DNA of 25,198 nucleotides, from positions 1 to 25,198 of the forward strand of contig DATLTB010000064.1 in NCBI GenBank assembly GCA_035533815.1. Direction: 5' to 3'. A program made the position numbers and the translations under genes. Positions within the stretch are counted from its first letter, which is position 1. Each line of letters begins with the position of its first letter. The notes beneath the pieces are model-generated. The model made no database searches. It was given only the letters and a program-made list of their open reading frames with translations, and was not told where the DNA came from. This DNA is from JANWKA01 sp035533815 (GTDB lineage: Bacteria; Bacteroidota; Bacteroidia; Chitinophagales; Chitinophagaceae). This document shows positions 7,182-15,179 of this stretch, in pieces.

Positions 7182-8468
7182 TTATTTCTTCCGGAACATC
7201 GTGGTCTGGAAAATTCCTTCAGATCCCAGTATTTCATTGATCCTCAGGAGCTGATTATATTTGGCTATCCGGTCAGTCCGCGACGCAGAGCCGGTTTTGA
7301 TCTGACCGCAGTTCAGGGCGACGGCCAGGTCGGCAATGGTGGTATCCTCCGTTTCTCCTGACCGGTGGCTCATGATGGTGGTATATCCGCTCCGCTGCGC
7401 CAGCTGCACGGCTTCAATGGTTTCCGTCAGGGTACCAATCTGGTTCACTTTGATCAGGATGCTGTTAGCCGCCCCCTCCTGGATACCTCTTTGCAGACGT
7501 TTCGTGTTCGTGACAAATAAATCATCCCCCACAAGCTGAATCTTTCCGCCCAGGGCAGCTGTTAAATGCCGCCATCCCAGCCAGTCGTCCTCCGCCATTC
7601 CGTCTTCTAAGGATATAATGGGATACTTTTTCAACCAGGATTCCCAGAACAACACCATACCTTCCGAAGACAGGCTTTTGCCTCCGGACTTGCGAAAATG
7701 ATACAGTTTATCATTTTCAGCATACATTTCACTGACGGCAGGATCCAGGGCAATGGCCACCTCGGACCCGGGCTGGTAGCCTGCTGCAATAATGGCTTCA
7801 AGTACGGTTTCGATGGCTTCTTCATTGCTTTGGATATCCGGGGCAAAACCGCCTTCGTCCCCTACATTGGTGGAATACCCCTTTTTTTTCAGGACGGACT
7901 TCAGCGTATGGAATACTTCCACCCCCCACCTGAGGGCTTCCGGGAAATCCGGCGCACCCAGGGGAACGATCATGAATTCCTGGAAATCGATTTTATTGTC
8001 TGCATGCACTCCTCCATTGAGGATATTCATCAGCGGCACAGGCAATACCCTGGCATTGACTCCTCCGATATAGCGGAACAGGGGCAGGCCGGCCACCTGT
8101 GCCGCAGCTTTTGCCACCGCCAGGCTGACCGCCAGGATGGCATTGGCTCCCAGCCTGGATTTGTTCTCTGTGCCATCCAGGCGGATCAGGGCCTGGTCAA
8201 TGGCCGGCTGATCTGAAACATTCATTCCATCCAGCTCCTTGCTGATGATTTCGTTGACATGATTAACCGCCTTCAGGACGCCCTTTCCCTGGAAAACCGC
8301 TTTATCGTTATCCCTGAGCTCCACCGCCTCATGAATCCCCGTGGAAGCTCCTGAAGGGACAGCGGCCCTCCCTGCAATGCCGCCGTCGGTGATCACATCC
8401 ACTTCTACAGTGGGATTGCCGCGGCTGTCCAGGATCTGCCTGGAATAAATACCTTCAATAATATTCAT
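7182..8468 (-). CDS. eno: Enolase (phosphopyruvate hydratase)
   Basis: Enolase converts 2-phosphoglycerate to phosphoenolpyruvate in glycolysis and gluconeogenesis. The protein is 428 residues, normal for the family. The N-terminal QILDSRGNPTVEVDV, the substrate loop PSGASTGIHEA and the metal positions in the ALDPAVSE, ISLEDGMAEDD and VGDDLFVTN segments are all present. The catalytic lysine is in LIKVNQIGT, and the phosphate-binding motif SHRSGETEDTTIADLAV follows. It begins 26 bp after the gldA stop on the same strand, so it is probably expressed from the gldA promoter. Nothing looks unusual in the protein itself. Confidence 0.98.
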   Translation of the reverse strand: MNIIEGIYSRQILDSRGNPTVEVDVITDGGIAGRAAVPSGASTGIHEAVELRDNDKAVFQGKGVLKAVNHVNEIISKELDGMNVSDQPAIDQALIRLDGTENKSRLGANAILAVSLAVAKAAAQVAGLPLFRYIGGVNARVLPVPLMNILNGGVHADNKIDFQEFMIVPLGAPDFPEALRWGVEVFHTLKSVLKKKGYSTNVGDEGGFAPDIQSNEEAIETVLEAIIAAGYQPGSEVAIALDPAVSEMYAENDKLYHFRKSGGKSLSSEGMVLFWESWLKKYPIISLEDGMAEDDWLGWRHLTAALGGKIQLVGDDLFVTNTKRLQRGIQEGAANSILIKVNQIGTLTETIEAVQLAQRSGYTTIMSHRSGETEDTTIADLAVALNCGQIKTGSASRTDRIAKYNQLLRINEILGSEGIFQTTMFRKK

Positions 8469-8494
8469 GGGGATTCATTTAGCGTTCAGGTTGA

Positions 8495-9409
8495 TCAACG
8501 GGTATCGGTCAGTTGCCGGAAAATATCCTCCAGGCTTCTGGAATTGCTTTGCAAAGAAAGGATGTTCAGGTTATTTTGCAAAGCAAATTGCAAAAGGTTT
8601 TTACGGGCTGTATCCGGATCGCGGGCAGTAAAGGTCCATTTCCCGGGACCATCCTGCTGCAGGGTCTCCACTCCGGAAATTCCTTCCAGACCCCCGGCCG
8701 GAACGATTCCGGAAAATTCCACCTGAATGGTATGGGTGCTGTCTGCATTATCCTGGAGGCTTCCCAGCGGCCTATCTGCAACTATCCTGCCCCGGGTAAT
8801 GATGATGACCCGGTCGCAGAGTGCCTGCACTTCCTGGAGGATATGGGTGGACAGCAAAACTGTTTTATCCTTTCCGAGTCTGCGGATCAGGGCCCTGATT
8901 TCCACCAGTTGGTTTGGGTCGAGCCCGGAAGTCGGTTCGTCAAGGATCAGCACCTGGGGATCATGCAGCAAGGCCTGGGCGAGCCCCACCCGCTGGCGGT
9001 ATCCCTTGGACAAGGCACCGATTTTCTTTTTGCATTCAGGCCCTAGTCCGGTCAACTCAATCATTTCAAGGATCCTGGCTTCGGAATTTTTTCCCAACCT
9101 GTGCAAGCGGGCATTGAATTTCAGATACTCTCTCACGTACATTTCCGGATACAGGGGATTGGATTCAGGGAGGTACCCGACACATCTCCGGGCGGACATA
9201 GACTGATGGGCCACATCAAAACCGCAGACCTCAGCCTTCCCTGAGGTCGGGTCCAGACACCCGGCCAGGATCTTCATGGTAGTGGATTTGCCGGCTCCGT
9301 TAGGACCCAGGAATCCGGCAATTTCCCCTTGTCCGATCATAAAGGAGATATCATCAACCGCTTTTTGCTTTCCGTATATTTTAGTCAGGTGTTCGGCCTG
9401 TAAGGACAT
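8495..9409 (-). CDS. gldA: Gliding-associated ABC transporter ATP-binding protein GldA
   Basis: This ABC ATPase has 304 residues from the ATG at 9409. Walker A is GPNGAGKST at residues 35-43, followed by a Q-loop region (GYLPESNPLYPEMYVREYL), signature LSKGYRQR, Walker B VLILDEPTSGLD and switch histidine in STHIL. The Q-loop region and overall length fit GldA, the ATPase that works with permease partners GldF and GldG in Flavobacterium gliding. A generic export ATPase is the alternative, since gldF and gldG are not adjacent. An in-frame start 26 codons upstream is rejected because the strong promoter lies between the two starts. eno follows in the same unit. Confidence 0.82.
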   Translation of the reverse strand: MSLQAEHLTKIYGKQKAVDDISFMIGQGEIAGFLGPNGAGKSTTMKILAGCLDPTSGKAEVCGFDVAHQSMSARRCVGYLPESNPLYPEMYVREYLKFNARLHRLGKNSEARILEMIELTGLGPECKKKIGALSKGYRQRVGLAQALLHDPQVLILDEPTSGLDPNQLVEIRALIRRLGKDKTVLLSTHILQEVQALCDRVIIITRGRIVADRPLGSLQDNADSTHTIQVEFSGIVPAGGLEGISGVETLQQDGPGKWTFTARDPDTARKNLLQFALQNNLNILSLQSNSRSLEDIFRQLTDTR

Positions 9410-9423
9410 AGGGCTGTTTGAAG

Positions 9424-9452
9424 CAAAGGTAACAAGAAGCGGGGGGCGGCAA
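9424..9452 (-). promoter_or_regulatory. gldA-eno promoter (Bacteroidota -33/-7 type)
   Basis: On the minus strand TACCTTTG (9431-9424) matches TAnnTTTG exactly. A TTG at 9452-9450, inside TTTTG, lies 18 bp upstream. The transcript would begin around 9415-9420, leaving a leader of only about 10 bases before the ATG at 9409. This fixes the gldA start and suggests translation with almost no leader. Confidence 0.8.
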
Positions 9453-9614
9453 AATTCAGTAATTTTGAGTTCGGTAAATGGATGCAAGGGGATGGCATCT
9501 TGTGGGGCTGATCTAAGTAGAGAACTGTTTTAAGGTTTCCCGGGAGATAAAAAACAGCTGATGAAACAAATGATCAACCTGGGATTTTTTCACCTGCTAA
9601 AAGACAAATTTTTT

Positions 9615-10076
9615 ATGACTCACCTGAAAGCTGGGGATAAGGCACCGGAATTCAGCGGCCCGGACCAGTCCGGGAAAATAGTTTCCCTGACCGCTTTAAG
9701 GGGAAAGAAGGTCGTGCTTTACTTTTATCCCAAGGACGATACTCCTGGCTGTACCGCAGAAGCCTGTAATCTGCGGGATAATTACCAAACACTGAAAAAG
9801 GAGGGATTTGAAGTCCTCGGAGTGAGCATGGACGATCCGGAGAGCCATCGCAAATTCGGGAAAAAATATGAACTGCCTTTCCGCCTGATTGCTGACACTG
9901 ATCAACAGATTGTGCATGCATACGGGGTATTTGGTGAAAAAAAGCTTTTTGGCCATAAATTCATGGGCATTCATCGGACCACGTTCCTGATCGATGAAAA
10001 AGGAACCATACACCATATCATTTCCAAACCCGACACCGGGGACCATGCCCGGCAGATACTCGAGGCCTGGAAATGA
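9615..10076 (+). CDS. bcp: Thioredoxin-dependent peroxiredoxin, Bcp/PrxQ type
   Basis: This peroxiredoxin reduces hydrogen peroxide and organic hydroperoxides using thioredoxin. From the ATG at 9615 it is 153 residues, the family norm. The active-site block FYPKDDTPGCTAEACNLRD holds the peroxidatic cysteine and a second cysteine five residues later, the resolving-cysteine layout of E. coli Bcp. The N-terminal GDKAPEFSGPDQSG and the conserved TTFLIDEKGTI are also present. An ATG 18 codons upstream (9561) would add an unusual FFHLLKDKFF tail and is not preferred. It diverges from gldA and is followed by the sigma factor gene. Confidence 0.93.
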   Translation: MTHLKAGDKAPEFSGPDQSGKIVSLTALRGKKVVLYFYPKDDTPGCTAEACNLRDNYQTLKKEGFEVLGVSMDDPESHRKFGKKYELPFRLIADTDQQIVHAYGVFGEKKLFGHKFMGIHRTTFLIDEKGTIHHIISKPDTGDHARQILEAWK

Positions 10077-10129
10077 AGGAATGGGAACTTAAAATTGGGC
10101 AACCTTTTGGAAGTTTAGTACGTTCTATA

Positions 10130-10163
10130 GATTAAAACAGGGAATTGATTAAAACAGGGAATT
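10130..10163. repeat. 17-bp perfect tandem duplication before the sigma factor gene
   Basis: GATTAAAACAGGGAATT occurs twice, head to tail, at 10130-10146 and 10147-10163, with no mismatch. It ends 15 bases before the GTG start of the sigma factor and each copy contains an AGGGA that could pair weakly with 16S rRNA. It could be a simple duplication or a pair of binding sites controlling the operon. Confidence 0.85.
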
Positions 10164-10178
10164 AATATCAAGTACTGA

Positions 10179-10772
10179 GTGCCGTCTGCTGAGGATCAAA
10201 TAGCAGGCATCCTGCAAGGTTGCCAGCACGGGGTAAGGGAAAGTCAGCAAAAAATGTATGACTTTTTCTTCGGCTATGCTATGGGGATTTGTATGCGGTA
10301 TACCCGGAACCGGGAAGATGCGACGGAAGTACTTAATGATGGTTTTGTCAAAATATTCAGGAATGTCGGGAAATTCAGGGTGGACGACCGGAGCAGACAG
10401 GTGTTGCCTCCCCTGCAGGCCTGGATTAAAAAAATAATGGTCTATACGGCCATTGATCATTTCAGGGCACAGCAGAAGTTCCCCCACCTGGAAGATATCC
10501 TGGGACATCAGGCAGCCCTGGAAAACAGGATTGCTGGCCCGTTGGAAACCCTGGCTTATGAAGACCTGATCTCCCTGGTGCAGCAACTGTCACCGGCTTA
10601 CCGGGCGGTGTTCAACCTATATGTTATCGAAGGGTTTGACCATGAGGAAATCGCCCAAAAACTGGGAATTTCATCAGGCACTTCCAAATCCAATCTGGCC
10701 AGGGCCAGGGAATCGCTGAGAAAAAAATTAAAAAGGATTGATGAGCGAACCTTTGTCAGATATGACCAATGA
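10179..10772 (+). CDS. ECF-type RNA polymerase sigma factor
   Basis: This 197-residue sigma-70 family protein has the two-domain ECF layout. Region 2 spans about residues 25-95, with the helix NREDATEVLNDGFVKIFRNVGKF and AWIKKIMVYTAIDHFR. Region 4 spans about residues 125-190, with LSPAYRAVFNLYVIEG and the helix-turn-helix HEEIAQKLGISSGTSKSNLARARESLRKKL. It would direct RNA polymerase to promoters of its own regulon. The start is probably the GTG at 10179; no better in-frame ATG precedes region 2. The last 32 bases overlap the next gene, whose product has a membrane-anchored cytosolic segment, so that product is its likely anti-sigma partner. Confidence 0.9.
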   Translation: MPSAEDQIAGILQGCQHGVRESQQKMYDFFFGYAMGICMRYTRNREDATEVLNDGFVKIFRNVGKFRVDDRSRQVLPPLQAWIKKIMVYTAIDHFRAQQKFPHLEDILGHQAALENRIAGPLETLAYEDLISLVQQLSPAYRAVFNLYVIEGFDHEEIAQKLGISSGTSKSNLARARESLRKKLKRIDERTFVRYDQ

Positions 10773-11901
10773 AGAGATGGACCGGCGTTTCCGGGAAGCG
10801 GCTGAACATTTCATTCCACCCAGGGATCCGGATGCCTGGGTGAAAATGGAGCGGATACTGGACCTTGAATCTCCGAAGAAGGCTTACAGAAAGTATTTGT
10901 TCTGGATCATACCGGTCGCTATTCTTGCTCTCCTTGCAGGAGGATACTGGGTTCATCGGATTAGGGATCAGCCCCCTGCCCATTACCTGGTTAAAACCGG
11001 CACCCGATCCAAGATACCTTCTTTAAAAGCTCCCCTGCTTCCAGCCAAGTCATCTGCGGCCAAGGATCAGCAAACGGGGCCGGTCAATCAGACTGGATCC
11101 CGAAGTGCAGCCAGGGGCAATCCAGGCCCATCATCCCCGGAAAATCGACGGTCCATTGCAGTCATTGCTTTACATCGGGCAGCCCAGAGCGGATTTCCTG
11201 AACTGACCCCAATGCATCAAACGTTCGGGGAAGGACTCTCAGTACCTGGGATTTCACCGGTGCTTCCTGGGCCACTGCCGGTATTTTCAGCCTCAGGGAA
11301 AAAAGCCGGGCTTTCCACCCGGAGATGGCACCTGAGCCTGGTTACCGGCCCCGGACTGGATTTCGTGGATGCCAGCCTTTGGAGCCATCCGGGGGGTTAC
11401 CTGGGTGTCCTGGCCGGATACAGCCTTTCTGGTAGATGGCAACTGGAGGCCGGGTTAATCTATTCCACACAGATTTACCGGGCACTCCCTTCGCAGTACC
11501 ATCCAAAGGATTACAGTACCCTGAACCCGAATCTCAGTCAGATTGATGCCAGCTGCGAGGTCATTGATCTGCCTTTGAATATCCGGTATAATGTATGGAG
11601 CAGCGGTAAATCGAGGTTTTTTGCAGAGTCAGGAATTTCATCATACTGGATGCACCAGGAAAATTACACGTTCCTTTATGATAATGCCGGGGTTCAGCGC
11701 AACGAATCCTGGGGGATAAAAGACCGGGATGACCATCCCCTGAGTATACTGAACCTATCTGTCGGTTTTGAACATCAGCTGAACGACCGGTTTTCCTGGC
11801 AGGTGGAACCCTTCGCCAAGTTGCCCCTTTCAGGTATCGGATATGGGCGGGTCAAACTGATCAGTACCGGGGTGTATATATCATTAAACTACCGTTGGTG
11901 A
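10741..11901 (+). CDS. Candidate dual-membrane-spanning anti-sigma factor with C-terminal beta-barrel
   Basis: This 386-residue protein has four visible parts. Residues 1-52 are charged and cytosolic-like (NEEMDRRFREAAEHFIPPRDPDAW, MERILD). Residues 53-71 form one hydrophobic helix (LFWIIPVAILALLAGGYWV). Residues 76-185 are a Pro/Ser/Gly-rich, probably unstructured linker. From about residue 195 to the end are alternating beta strands (WHLSLVTGPGLDFV, YLGVLAGYSLSGRWQLEAGLIYSTQ) ending in the aromatic LNYRW. This matches the layout of Dma anti-sigma factors, in which one chain crosses both membranes. No cleavable signal peptide is seen. The ATG at 10741 overlaps the sigma gene by 32 bp, implying coupled translation. 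Inference: it holds the sigma factor and responds to outer-membrane state. Confidence 0.75.
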   Translation: MSEPLSDMTNEEMDRRFREAAEHFIPPRDPDAWVKMERILDLESPKKAYRKYLFWIIPVAILALLAGGYWVHRIRDQPPAHYLVKTGTRSKIPSLKAPLLPAKSSAAKDQQTGPVNQTGSRSAARGNPGPSSPENRRSIAVIALHRAAQSGFPELTPMHQTFGEGLSVPGISPVLPGPLPVFSASGKKAGLSTRRWHLSLVTGPGLDFVDASLWSHPGGYLGVLAGYSLSGRWQLEAGLIYSTQIYRALPSQYHPKDYSTLNPNLSQIDASCEVIDLPLNIRYNVWSSGKSRFFAESGISSYWMHQENYTFLYDNAGVQRNESWGIKDRDDHPLSILNLSVGFEHQLNDRFSWQVEPFAKLPLSGIGYGRVKLISTGVYISLNYRW

Positions 11902-11946
11902 ACGGTGCCAGTGATTTTGGAGAGAAAGGAATCTTTACCTGTTCAG

Positions 11947-11973
11947 GCCGGTATATGGCCTCAGCATACCGGC
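11947..11973. other. 8-bp perfect-stem hairpin after the sigma/anti-sigma operon
   Basis: GCCGGTAT (11947-11954) and ATACCGGC (11966-11973) form an 8-bp perfect stem with an 11-base loop, 45 bp beyond the stop of the barrel protein gene. There is no T-run, so termination is uncertain; it could be an operator or a 3' stabilising structure. A TATTTTCG at 11991-11998 just after it resembles the -7 element and could drive the YceI gene. Confidence 0.45.
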
Positions 11974-12079
11974 TTACCGGACTATTCCCTTATTTTCGCA
12001 ACCCGGAAAAAAGCAAGCAATCTGGTGGTTAATCAGGGGCTGGGATCAACCGGGTATAAAAAAACCTAAATGGGCATTC

Positions 12080-12643
12080 ATGAAAAAATATTTGATTGGG
12101 GTTTTATTATCCGGGCTCAGCCTGGCAGCTGCTGGACAGAATAAGGATGTATGGATCACGCGGAATGCGCAGCTGGGGTTTTTTTCATCAGGACCTATTG
12201 AAAACATTTCTGCCACTTCCAATCAGGCAGTTTCCGCCATGAACATCAAAACGGGAGAGGTGTTTTTCAAAGTCCTGATCAGTACATTTCAATTCAGGAA
12301 CAGCCTGATGCAGGAGCATTTCAATGAGGATTACCTGCAAAGTGATAAATACCCCTATGCCCAGTTCAAGGGAACCATTGTAGACATCCCGGATTTGTCG
12401 AAGGATGGCACATTTCCGGTCACCATTCAGGGACAGCTTACCATCCATAATGTCACCAGGGCATATACCGTAAAGGGTAATCTGGAAGTGAAAGGCGGGA
12501 AGATAACGGCCAGCACCAAATTTGACGTCCGTCTGTCAGATCATGATATCACCATTCCCAGGCTGGTCATTGAAAATATTGCGGAAGTAGTGCAGGTGAC
12601 GGTAATGGCCATATATAGCCCGGTCCAGACCGCTGGCTCCTAG
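12080..12643 (+). CDS. YceI family periplasmic lipid-binding-type protein
   Basis: This 187-residue exported protein has a clear signal peptide (MKKYLIGVLLSGLSLAAAGQ). The remainder is a single YceI domain, an all-beta lipocalin-like barrel that in other members binds polyisoprenoid or fatty-acyl ligands in the periplasm. Family features are FFKVLISTFQFRNSLMQEHFNEDYLQSD with KYPYAQFKG after it, then VTIQGQLTIHNVTR, and the C-terminal ITIPRLVIENIAE. The ligand cannot be told from sequence. The DUF5777 gene follows after about 37 bp on the same strand and the two are probably one unit. YceI and DUF5777 genes pair elsewhere in Bacteroidota (family knowledge, not checked). Confidence 0.87.
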   Translation: MKKYLIGVLLSGLSLAAAGQNKDVWITRNAQLGFFSSGPIENISATSNQAVSAMNIKTGEVFFKVLISTFQFRNSLMQEHFNEDYLQSDKYPYAQFKGTIVDIPDLSKDGTFPVTIQGQLTIHNVTRAYTVKGNLEVKGGKITASTKFDVRLSDHDITIPRLVIENIAEVVQVTVMAIYSPVQTAGS

Positions 12644-12680
12644 TTAAGTTTTGCAATACCGGAATTCAAAACTGAAAATT

Positions 12681-13652
12681 ATGAAAATGATCTGCCTGCT
12701 TGCCTTCGCTATTTGTGCGGGTAAGTCTTCCTTGGCCCAAAATGACCTGAGTAAACTTTTCCCGGATTCCAGCCTCCAGCCCAGGCATGTGCCGGTGATC
12801 GCTACTTTTAAATCCAGCCGGTTGCTGCTGAGCAATTCTACGGAAACAGTAGCCAAGCATGACCTGGTCTTTTACGTGGACCATAGATTCGGGGATATTG
12901 CCGGCACCAACGGGGGCGTTAAAACCCTTTTTGGATTTGATTACGCGACAGACATCAATATCGCTTTTGACTACGGCATTTCCAACCGCCTGATGATTGG
13001 TGTCGGCCGCTGCAAAGGTTCCCCGGTGGTCACCACCAGCACCCTGACCAATAAGACACTCTATATAAATTCCCTGACCCAGCTTTGGGATGCCAGCTTA
13101 AAATATCGTTTGCTGGAGCAGACCGAAGATAATCACATGCCGCTTTCGGTTACCTTATTTGGGAACGCAGTGATCACCACCATGGCAGCCAGTAAGGATA
13201 CTTTTGCGGATGCTTATTTCGGTACCTGGACTGATCGCCTCAGTTTTATTGGCCAAGTGATCATCGCCCGTAAATTCAATGACCAGCTTTCCCTGGAAAT
13301 CTCCCCGACCTTTGTACGCAGAAATTATGTGATCTACGGAGATCAGAATAATTTATTTGCCCTCGGCCTGGGAGGTCGCTACAGGTATAATGCCCATCAG
13401 TCTGTGGTCCTTGATTATTTCATACCGATGAGGACTGCGGCAAGCACCCAGTATTTTGCCAGTCAGGGAGTGCATTTCTACAACCCCTGGGGACTGGGCT
13501 GGGAAATAGAGACCGGAGGACATGTGTTCCAGATCCTTTTCACCAATGCAACAGCCATTTATGAGAACCAGTTCATTCCTTCCAACACCACAAGCTGGGC
13601 CAAGGGGCAGTTTCGATGGGGGTTCAACCTGTCCAGGACCTTTGCCCTCTGA
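12681..13652 (+). CDS. DUF5777 family beta-barrel protein
   Basis: This protein of 323 residues runs from the ATG at 12681, chosen because it begins a proper signal peptide (MKMICLLAFAICAGKSSLAQ). Ten codons upstream an in-frame ATG also exists but would hide that signal. The mature part has the DUF5777 look: FKSSRLLLSNSTETVAKHDLVFYVDHRFGD near residues 45-75, then DYATDINIAFDYGISNRLMIGVGR and repeated amphipathic strands to the end. It is likely an outer-membrane barrel of unknown function. It lies directly after the YceI gene, and apaG follows 52 bp later. Confidence 0.8.
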   Translation: MKMICLLAFAICAGKSSLAQNDLSKLFPDSSLQPRHVPVIATFKSSRLLLSNSTETVAKHDLVFYVDHRFGDIAGTNGGVKTLFGFDYATDINIAFDYGISNRLMIGVGRCKGSPVVTTSTLTNKTLYINSLTQLWDASLKYRLLEQTEDNHMPLSVTLFGNAVITTMAASKDTFADAYFGTWTDRLSFIGQVIIARKFNDQLSLEISPTFVRRNYVIYGDQNNLFALGLGGRYRYNAHQSVVLDYFIPMRTAASTQYFASQGVHFYNPWGLGWEIETGGHVFQILFTNATAIYENQFIPSNTTSWAKGQFRWGFNLSRTFAL

Positions 13653-13661
13653 GGGGGGCAA

Positions 13662-13692
13662 TTGGCCAAGCCGGCAAATTTGTTTAAATTTA
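13662..13692 (+). promoter_or_regulatory. Possible apaG promoter
   Basis: TAAATTTA at 13685-13692 matches the TAnnTTTG -7 element except for the last base, and a TTG at 13662-13664 lies 20 bp upstream. The transcript would start within a few bases of 13698, almost at the apaG ATG (13705). Confidence 0.4.
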
Positions 13693-13704
13693 CTTCGATT
13701 CATC

Positions 13705-14091
13705 ATGGTCAAACAAATTACAGCAGGCATTACCATCAGTGTGGAGACATTCTACCAGCCGGATTATTCCAACCCGGTAGGCAGTGAATTCATGTTTGCA
13801 TACCGGATTACCATTGAGAACAACAATAACTTCCCTATCCGGCTGCTGCGCCGGCATTGGCATATCCTGGATTCCAACGGGTCAAAACGGGAGGTAGAAG
13901 GAGAAGGCGTAGTCGGGGTTCAGCCCCTGCTTGCACCCGGTGAACATTACCAATATGTATCCGGTTCAAATTTACGCACCGAGATCGGGAAGATGTTCGG
14001 GACATACCAAATGGAGAATCAGAATAACAAAAAACTTTTTGATGTGAAAATTCCCGAATTCCACATGGTCGTTCCTTTCAAGTTGAATTAA
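13705..14091 (+). CDS. apaG: Co2+/Mg2+ efflux-type protein ApaG
   Basis: This 128-residue, single-domain protein has the ApaG fibronectin-type fold. The family pattern is clear: ITISVETFYQPDYSNP, FMFAYRITIENNNNFPIRLLRRHWHILDSNG, VEGEGVVGVQPLLAPGEHYQYVSGSNL and a C-terminal FDVKIPEFHMVVPF. ApaG proteins have been linked to divalent-cation resistance and to Ap4A levels in enterobacteria, but the biochemical role is not settled. A longer in-frame opening would begin inside the DUF5777 gene and is rejected. In several Bacteroidota apaG sits near gliding genes; here gldB faces it with 27 bp between. Confidence 0.92.
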   Translation: MVKQITAGITISVETFYQPDYSNPVGSEFMFAYRITIENNNNFPIRLLRRHWHILDSNGSKREVEGEGVVGVQPLLAPGEHYQYVSGSNLRTEIGKMFGTYQMENQNNKKLFDVKIPEFHMVVPFKLN

Positions 14092-14118
14092 TACCCCAAT
14101 TATTCCCCTATTATTAAT

Positions 14119-15141
14119 TTATCCCGGACGATACCGGGACACATCAAGAATGCGCTGGTAATCTGTTAAATTCATCAACTTCAACAAGGTGGTGTGTGGC
14201 TTTCGGTACATATAGGCCCGGACGATCTGCCAGCCTATCCAGCTGCCAATATTACCGGGCGAGCCAGCGGGCATACCATTGGTAGAAGGACCTTCTCCTA
14301 CATAATGCCTGGTCTCCTGCATATCCGTGGTATACAACAGGTTATTCTGAATGAAATACTGCCAGATCATCTGCTCATTGAAATGGCACCAGGCCAGCTG
14401 AGTCCCCGTGTATCCGATCTTGATGGAATCCGGAGCCCCGGGCATCACCCGATCTAAAAAATATAGCTGCTTCCCCTTATCGATCATTTGCCAAATCAGG
14501 GGTTTTCCCGCCAGGGCCGAAGGGAAAAGCTGCTGCTCGATCACCTTCATGCAGTCTGCGGTGATATATTGAGGGGCAAACTGACGGATGGCATAATGCG
14601 GATAGGGGTCCGATACCTTGGCATAATATGGGTAAGCCGGACCCAGGAACATATCCAGTCCGATTCCCAGTATAGTATCCACGGTCACCGCACCATAATT
14701 GCTCAGGGCAGAAATGAAAGCTACACACTGGGGAGGATGAAAGGACGGAATATAATATTTGGTGTACCGAAAGGCCAGCCCGAGCTGACTTTCCTCTGTA
14801 TTCAGGTTGGGAAAATGGCGTTTTACCGTATCTTCCAGTGCCATGATCTCCGTTGCCTTTAAGAAGACCTGCAACTCCTGATCCAGGACCCGGCTGGTAT
14901 CCGAATAAGCGCCGTAATTCATGATCTGGGAAAGATAAACCGGGAGAAAGACGGGATACTGCTTACCGAGCTTCCGCAGTCCGGATGATACCTGATCGCT
15001 ATCCACCCGGAAAAGATCTTCATCAAAACGTCGGATATGCACCCTTAGCTCGATCCTGCTGATATCGGGAAGCGTAGCGCCGCTATGACATCCTCCGCAG
15101 AGGATCAACAGCAGGAAAGCCAGTAACCGGGAACTTTTCAA
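14119..15141 (-). CDS. gldB: Gliding motility lipoprotein GldB
   Basis: This 340-residue lipoprotein has a hydrophobic leader and the lipobox LCGGC (Cys18). The mature part matches GldB: RIELRVHIRRFDEDLFRVD, YPVFLPVYLSQIMNYG, a Y-rich middle (GPAYPYYAKVSDPYPHYAIRQF), and a C-terminal region with GNIGSWIGWQIVRAYM. GldB is required for Flavobacterium gliding; its exact role is unknown, though it associates with the T9SS motor genes. The codon at the probable start is TTG (15141), as no ATG lies close in frame. gldC, which follows gldB in Flavobacterium, is absent; apaG lies there instead. It diverges from nadE, a known neighbour pairing. Confidence 0.87.
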   Translation of the reverse strand: MKSSRLLAFLLLILCGGCHSGATLPDISRIELRVHIRRFDEDLFRVDSDQVSSGLRKLGKQYPVFLPVYLSQIMNYGAYSDTSRVLDQELQVFLKATEIMALEDTVKRHFPNLNTEESQLGLAFRYTKYYIPSFHPPQCVAFISALSNYGAVTVDTILGIGLDMFLGPAYPYYAKVSDPYPHYAIRQFAPQYITADCMKVIEQQLFPSALAGKPLIWQMIDKGKQLYFLDRVMPGAPDSIKIGYTGTQLAWCHFNEQMIWQYFIQNNLLYTTDMQETRHYVGEGPSTNGMPAGSPGNIGSWIGWQIVRAYMYRKPHTTLLKLMNLTDYQRILDVSRYRPG

Positions 15142-15179
15142 AACGAATTTTTGCCTGGATGAAAATAACGCGGAACACC

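Noticed and set aside
7698..8216. 172-codon open frame opposite enolase
   Set aside because: Entirely antisense to a highly conserved gene, with a Gln/Ile/His-rich translation and no motif.
8513..9206. Two overlapping open frames opposite gldA
   Set aside because: Both are antisense to intact ABC ATPase motifs and show no protein features of their own.
9410..9487. N-terminal extension of GldA from an upstream ATG
   Set aside because: A consensus promoter at 9424-9452 lies inside the extension, and the extra residues do not fit the ABC family.
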